Of a stretch of DNA of 26,722 bases, positions 22,784 to 26,722 are shown piece after piece. Each line of letters begins with the position of its first letter. The first letter of the stretch is position 1. The stretch is taken from the NCBI GenBank assembly GCA_004552515.1, contig SFOF01000007.1, forward strand, positions 1-26,722, written 5' to 3'. The position numbers and the translations under genes were made by a program. The notes beneath the pieces were generated by a model. It saw only the letters and a program-made list of their open reading frames with translations, ran no database searches and had not been told where the DNA came from. This stretch comes from Clostridiales bacterium (GTDB lineage: Bacteria; Bacillota; Clostridia; Christensenellales; Aristaeellaceae).

Positions 22784-24399
22784 CGCGCCGTCCCCCCGCG
22801 CGCCTTCTCATAGTCCGCCCAGCAGGCGCGGATCAGATCGGCGTCCGCGTCGGTCAGGCGCACGTCGCCGCTGCCGGAGAGATAATACAGATCGGGCACG
22901 CCCAGCGCCGCGCAGCCCTTCACCCAGCGCTCGAACTCGCGCCGCGTGCCGATGCCGCCCGCGTCCGTATCGATGATCACGTCCGGCAGCGCCGCCGCGT
23001 ACAGCTTTGCGCGGTAGCCCAGCACCTGAAGGGCGCTGCGCTGCTGGCCGTCGTAATCGTGCAGCCGCGCCTGATCGACAAGCTCGTCGAAATAAGGATG
23101 CGCGCAGGAGCAGTTGATCAGCGCATCCGGCTTGACCGCCTTGGCAAAATCGCGCATCATCGTCATGAAGCGCCTGAGCAGCTCCACGCCGCACACGCCT
23201 TCCTCATGCGTCTGGACATATTTGCCCAGCGGCATACAGTTGGCAAAGTCGATCTTGAAGCCGTCGCAGTTATAGCAGCCCGCCTCGTCGGAGAGCAGGC
23301 GGCGGATCGTCTCCTTCATGCGCGCGCGGTATTTCTCGCTCGTCGGGTCTGCGCCGCAGGCCGTGCAGAGATACTCCGCGCACTCCTCCGCGCGCAGCCC
23401 CTCGGGATACCACGACCTGAACCACAGCACGACGCGCCGGCCCTTTTTGTGCTCCGCGTCGGCAAAGGCGCGCAGATCGGGCCACTTTTCCGGATCGGGC
23501 AGCGCCTCGCCATACTGTCCCTGCCACTTGTCGTCGATGATCAGGCAGCCCGGATGCAGATCAAGCGCGTCCAGCCGGCGGCTCATGGCCTCGTAATCGC
23601 GCTGCGTCGCATAGTCGAACGGCTTGCCACCCAGACGATGCGCCATGTCGCACTGCTCGCCCCAGCCGCAATAGATCGGCCTTTTCCACCAGTCCGGCTC
23701 GTTCGAGCGATCCTTTTTGACGCACCATCCGCTCTCGTAATGCCAGGCGGCATAGGCGCGCAGTACGTCGAACGCGTCCTTTCCCTCGGTAAAGAGCAGG
23801 CTCTGGCTCTCCCATTCGCCCGGCACGCGCGTCTTGCCGTAGAGCGGAATCTCGAAGCCGCAGCGGTTGTTCGCGGTCTTTATCATGAACTGATGGAAGT
23901 TATACTGCCCCGCCCGCGCAGCCAGCCCCACGCCCAGCCAGCGGTCGCCGCCGTCCAGAAACAGCGGATAGCAATAGCAGGGCGGCGTGAAATAGCCCAG
24001 CTCGATCACGCCCGGCTCGGTCATCATGCGCAGGCAGCGCGCCTCGTCGGCGTGCCCCGCCACGGGCAGCAGATAGCCCGCCGTCTCATAGCGCGCGCCG
24101 CCGTCAAAGAAGCGCAGCGCGTCCACACTGTGCTCGCCCTCAACGCGCACAAAAAAGCGCGCCCAGTTTTCGCCGGCTTCGAGCGTATACGTCTTCATTG
24201 CCCACAGATCGGACTGCGTGCGCCATGTGTAGATCGCTTTGCCGTCCTCCCGCCGCATATCAAACGCGCGCATGGGCAGAAAGCGCTCGTCCGCGTCGAT
24301 CCTTCCGTCCGCGTCCACGGCGATCGCCGCCGGACAATTCAGATATTCCTCGCCGCCGATTTCAATGGAAAAGCCCTGTTCATTCGCCCTGACGATCAT
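22780..24399 (-). CDS. GH36/alpha-galactosidase-like glycosidase
   Basis: The 539-aa protein has an N-terminal beta-sandwich (~1–235) and a TIM barrel. Barrel motifs are LIIDDKWQ (286–293), PEKWPDLRAFADAEHKKGRRVVLWF (303–327), GFKIDFAN with candidate nucleophile Asp384 (380–387), and VIIDTDAGGIG (474–484). The KIDF strand and the layout fit clan GH-D (GH36/GH27/GH31-like), but the substrate is uncertain; alpha-galactosidase is only the nearest label. GGGAGG is 9 nt before the ATG. No signal peptide is seen. It is 45 nt after the NYN gene and overlaps the deacetylase gene. Confidence 0.75.
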   Translation of the reverse strand: MIVRANEQGFSIEIGGEEYLNCPAAIAVDADGRIDADERFLPMRAFDMRREDGKAIYTWRTQSDLWAMKTYTLEAGENWARFFVRVEGEHSVDALRFFDGGARYETAGYLLPVAGHADEARCLRMMTEPGVIELGYFTPPCYCYPLFLDGGDRWLGVGLAARAGQYNFHQFMIKTANNRCGFEIPLYGKTRVPGEWESQSLLFTEGKDAFDVLRAYAAWHYESGWCVKKDRSNEPDWWKRPIYCGWGEQCDMAHRLGGKPFDYATQRDYEAMSRRLDALDLHPGCLIIDDKWQGQYGEALPDPEKWPDLRAFADAEHKKGRRVVLWFRSWYPEGLRAEECAEYLCTACGADPTSEKYRARMKETIRRLLSDEAGCYNCDGFKIDFANCMPLGKYVQTHEEGVCGVELLRRFMTMMRDFAKAVKPDALINCSCAHPYFDELVDQARLHDYDGQQRSALQVLGYRAKLYAAALPDVIIDTDAGGIGTRREFERWVKGCAALGVPDLYYLSGSGDVRLTDADADLIRACWADYEKARGGTAR

Positions 24400-24444
24400 G
24401 CTTTGGTTCCTCCCTGTATCAAAAGTCGGGGGTGATGCCCTTTA

Positions 24445-25437
24445 TCAGCAGATTTTCAGCAGCATGGTGTGCTGCTCGTCCATCTCGATCACCAGCAGTT
24501 TCTCCTTCTCCAGCGCCTTCATGATGTCGCTGAAGCGCTTGAAGCCGATCTGCTTTTCGTCAAAGCTGGGATAATCGGCCTGAATCGCCGCCTTGAGAAT
24601 CGAGGGATTGATGCGCTCGAAGCCGTCCTCCTTGAAGCGCTTCAGGCTCTCGCGGAAGGCGGGCAGCCAGTTATTGCGCGTCAGCACGGGCGCGGCGCTC
24701 TCGGCGGCGGTGTTCACGCCGATGATCAGCGAGGACGCCTCCGTCCAGGCCTTCAGATCGGGGCAGACGCGCACCAGCTGCTGGACGAAGCGCCCGAACG
24801 TCGAGCAGCCGTAATTGCTCTCGTTAAAGTCGGGATGCAGGCGCAGCAGCGTGTCCTTCAGCTCGCTGGCGTACATCTGATCTTCGTCCTGATCCTGAAG
24901 GATTGTGAGCACCTGCTTGGCCAGCTCGCCGATGGTCGGCTCCGCGCCGTGATCCTGATCGCGCTCCTGGCGGGCGATCTTGGCCGGCTTGGTCACCGAA
25001 GCCACCGACTCGAGGAATATGAACTCGTTGCACGCCTTGATGAATATGCCGCTGGCCACCTCCGAGCGGGAGATGCCCAGAACGTGCTTACCCATCGCCT
25101 TGAGCCGGCCGACGAGCGGCATATAGTCGCTGTCGCCCGAGACGATGCAGAAGCTGTCGATCAAAGGATTGGTATAGGCCACCTCCATCGCGTCGATGAC
25201 CAGCTGAATGTCCAGATTGTTCTTCTGATTTTTTCCATAGCGCAGCGAGGGCACCACGGAAAACGTATTGGAAAGCAGGCACTCCTTGAGCGAGGAATAG
25301 CGGTCGGTATAGCCGTACACCTTGCCCAGCAGAATGTCGCCGCGAATCTTGACCTTCTCAATGATGTTGTTGAGCATGGATTCCTTCGCGCCTGCGTTTT
25401 CCAGATCCACAAAAACCGCGAAATTTGTCGTTCCCAC
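24445..25437 (-). CDS. NYN domain ribonuclease-like protein with two OST-HTH/LOTUS domains
   Basis: The 330-aa protein begins with a PIN-like NYN domain (~1–135) of the LabA/DUF88 type: FAVFVDLENAG with Asp11, DIQLVIDAM with Asp76 and Asp82, and SGDSDY with Asp102 and Asp104. These make the acidic metal site expected of an RNase. A charged linker and two LOTUS/OST-HTH modules follow (~165–240 and ~255–330), which in other proteins bind RNA, including G-quadruplexes. The GTG at 25437 is chosen: AAGGAG lies 9 nt upstream, and the frame upstream (to 25542) is not family-like. It heads the glycosidase–deacetylase–MATE run, although its job there is not obvious. Confidence 0.88.
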   Translation of the reverse strand: MGTTNFAVFVDLENAGAKESMLNNIIEKVKIRGDILLGKVYGYTDRYSSLKECLLSNTFSVVPSLRYGKNQKNNLDIQLVIDAMEVAYTNPLIDSFCIVSGDSDYMPLVGRLKAMGKHVLGISRSEVASGIFIKACNEFIFLESVASVTKPAKIARQERDQDHGAEPTIGELAKQVLTILQDQDEDQMYASELKDTLLRLHPDFNESNYGCSTFGRFVQQLVRVCPDLKAWTEASSLIIGVNTAAESAAPVLTRNNWLPAFRESLKRFKEDGFERINPSILKAAIQADYPSFDEKQIGFKRFSDIMKALEKEKLLVIEMDEQHTMLLKIC

Positions 25438-25726
25438 AATAAAAATCTCCTTACTGTTTCCTGATAATATGTCTCGCGCCGACAGTCCTTCGACGCGATA
25501 AAATTCCTTTTCCCGCGCGCTGTCCCTTCGCCGCGCGGCCATGCGAAACGCGCGTTCTGCAAAGGGCTGCCGTCACAAGCCGACGGCGCGCGCAGCCCCG
25601 CTCTGCGCTCCGCTGTTTCCTCGCGTCGGGCGCTCGCTGCCTGGCAGCGAATCAGAGCCGCATATGTTCCGGGCTTTCTGCGGAAAGCGCCGCCGTCAAA
25701 GCCGCGAATTTTCAGCGCCGCATCTC
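25438..25726. other. 289-bp spacer between topB and the NYN gene
   Basis: No gene is supported. It holds GCCGTC/GACGGC (25569–25587) and the near-perfect palindrome CGCTGCCTGGCAGCG, without a T-run. No good promoter was found for the NYN gene. Confidence 0.5.
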
Positions 25727-26722
25727 TCACGTCTCCGCGAACAGATCGATCTGCTCCGGCTCGGCGGGCGTTTTCGGCGCGGGGGCTTTCCGTGTTTTCG
25801 CCGCTTTGGCCTTGGGCGCGGCCTTTTCCGGCGCGGACGCGGATTTCGGCGCGGCTTTTTTCGCCGGCGCTTTTTTCGTCCCCGCCGCTTCCGCCTTGCC
25901 GGACGCGCGCTTTTTCGGCGCGGGCGCGGGAATAACGGCGTTCTCGTTGGGGTTAAAGCGCGGCAGCTCGCCGGGGACGTAGGTGATCACGCCGGTGCTG
26001 CCGGCCACCTCGCGCTTCTCGACGATCAGCTTCACCAGCGCCGCGGTGAGCGCCGGGCCGCCGCGGCTGACCAGACAGTCCTTCCACAGCGTCAGCTTGC
26101 AGCCCTCGCGCCAGCGGGAGCAGCCGAACGCCTTTGAGTTCTCCGTGATATGTCCCTCGCCGCAGATCGGGCAGGGAATATCCAGATTCTTGACCGCCGA
26201 CGCGCGCGATTTGCCGCCCTTTCCCTTGCGGCGCTCTTCGGGATCGAACGCCACGTCCTCCGGCGCGCCTTTGGCCTGATCGACCAGAAACGCGGCGAAG
26301 CGATTGATGCCCTCCATAAAGCGGCCGCTGAGCGCATCGAGCGCGCTTTCATCGTTCTCGCGCGCCATGACCGCCAGCGATTTCTCCCACTTGCCGGTCA
26401 GTATGGGCGAGGTCAGCTCCTCGGGCGCGATGGAGATCAGCTTGTCGCCCTTGTCGGTGGAGAGAATCGTGCGCCCCTTGCGCTTTGCGTAGCCCACCTC
26501 CACCAGCCGCTCGATGATGGCGGCGCGCGTGGCGGGCGTGCCCAGACCGCTGTCCTTCATGCTCTCGCGCAGACTTTCGTCCTCGAGCGCGCGGCCCGCG
26601 TTCTCCATGGCCTGAAGGAGCGTGCCGTCGGTGTGCGGCTCGGGGGGCTTGGTCTTCTGCGCCTTGAGCTTGCATCCCTTGACCTTGCGCGCCGTGCCGA
26701 CGGGCAGATCGGGCAGCGCGTC
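25727..26722 (-). CDS. topB: DNA topoisomerase III, C-terminal part (5' end outside window)
   Basis: The frame is open from the right edge to the stop at 25727, giving 331 residues. KTKPPEPHTDGTLLQAMENAG and GLGTPATRAAIIERLVEVGY are typical of the type IA topoisomerase C-terminal core, and the spacing and TGKWEKSL fit TopB rather than TopA. A Cys cluster (CPICGEGH…CSRWREGC) is a topoisomerase-type zinc element. The last ~65 residues are Lys/Ala/Pro-rich, like a histone H1 tail, and end in EQIDLFAET. TopB decatenates DNA and resolves recombination or replication intermediates. The catalytic Tyr lies outside the window. Confidence 0.88.
   Translation of the reverse strand, partial: DALPDLPVGTARKVKGCKLKAQKTKPPEPHTDGTLLQAMENAGRALEDESLRESMKDSGLGTPATRAAIIERLVEVGYAKRKGRTILSTDKGDKLISIAPEELTSPILTGKWEKSLAVMARENDESALDALSGRFMEGINRFAAFLVDQAKGAPEDVAFDPEERRKGKGGKSRASAVKNLDIPCPICGEGHITENSKAFGCSRWREGCKLTLWKDCLVSRGGPALTAALVKLIVEKREVAGSTGVITYVPGELPRFNPNENAVIPAPAPKKRASGKAEAAGTKKAPAKKAAPKSASAPEKAAPKAKAAKTRKAPAPKTPAEPEQIDLFAET

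Overview
The window is GC-rich, low-repeat bacterial chromosome with a Firmicutes/Clostridia gene order. It carries the sporulation pair yqfC–yqfD followed by phoH, pgpH, ybeY/cdd, era and recO, so the likely source is a high-GC spore-former-related Clostridia bacterium. The many glycan enzymes fit a gut or plant-polymer lifestyle (inference). No rRNA, tRNA, CRISPR array, transposase or phage gene was seen.

Layout: (1) 1–1954, minus: heparinase II/III-like enzyme, cut by the left edge. It is divergent from (2) a plus-strand CorC/HlyC-type membrane protein (2168–3565) and then an SGNH hydrolase (3785–4864). (3) 5055–9067, minus: a two-gene pair of a membrane protein and an Hsp70-like ATPase with a hydrophobic C-terminal segment, followed by a GH99/WbsX-like glycan enzyme. 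(4) 9243–16886, minus: the core block yqfC, yqfD, phoH, pgpH, a fused ybeY–cdd gene, era and recO. It has overlapping genes and one unexplained 446-bp gap. (5) 17200–19803: a divergent GH29 alpha-L-fucosidase and SDR dehydrogenase, with strong sigma-A promoters sharing a repeat-rich control region. (6) 19804–20735: 0.9 kb without a convincing gene, holding hairpins and four copies of a short repeat whose stem changes are compensated. (7) 20736–25437, minus: NYN–LOTUS protein, GH36-like glycosidase, polysaccharide deacetylase and MATE transporter, closely packed. (8) 25727 to the right edge: C-terminal part of topoisomerase III with a Lys/Ala/Pro-rich tail.

How the genes fit together: the core block covers translation and ribosome maturation (YbeY, Era), repair (RecO), c-di-AMP turnover (PgpH), nucleotide salvage (Cdd) and sporulation (YqfC/D). 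Around it lie several glycan-active enzymes with no visible signal peptide (heparinase-like, SGNH, GH99-like, GH29, GH36-like, deacetylase). This suggests work on imported oligosaccharides, but no sugar transporter or local regulator lies in the window. The least explained items are the Hsp70-like/membrane-protein pair, the covarying hairpin repeats, and the repeat-based control region between the fucosidase and the dehydrogenase.

Several starts were moved from the longest open frame because the ribosome binding site or promoter demands it: the CorC-like gene (TTG), Hsp70-like, era, yqfC, fucosidase (GTG) and NYN (GTG).
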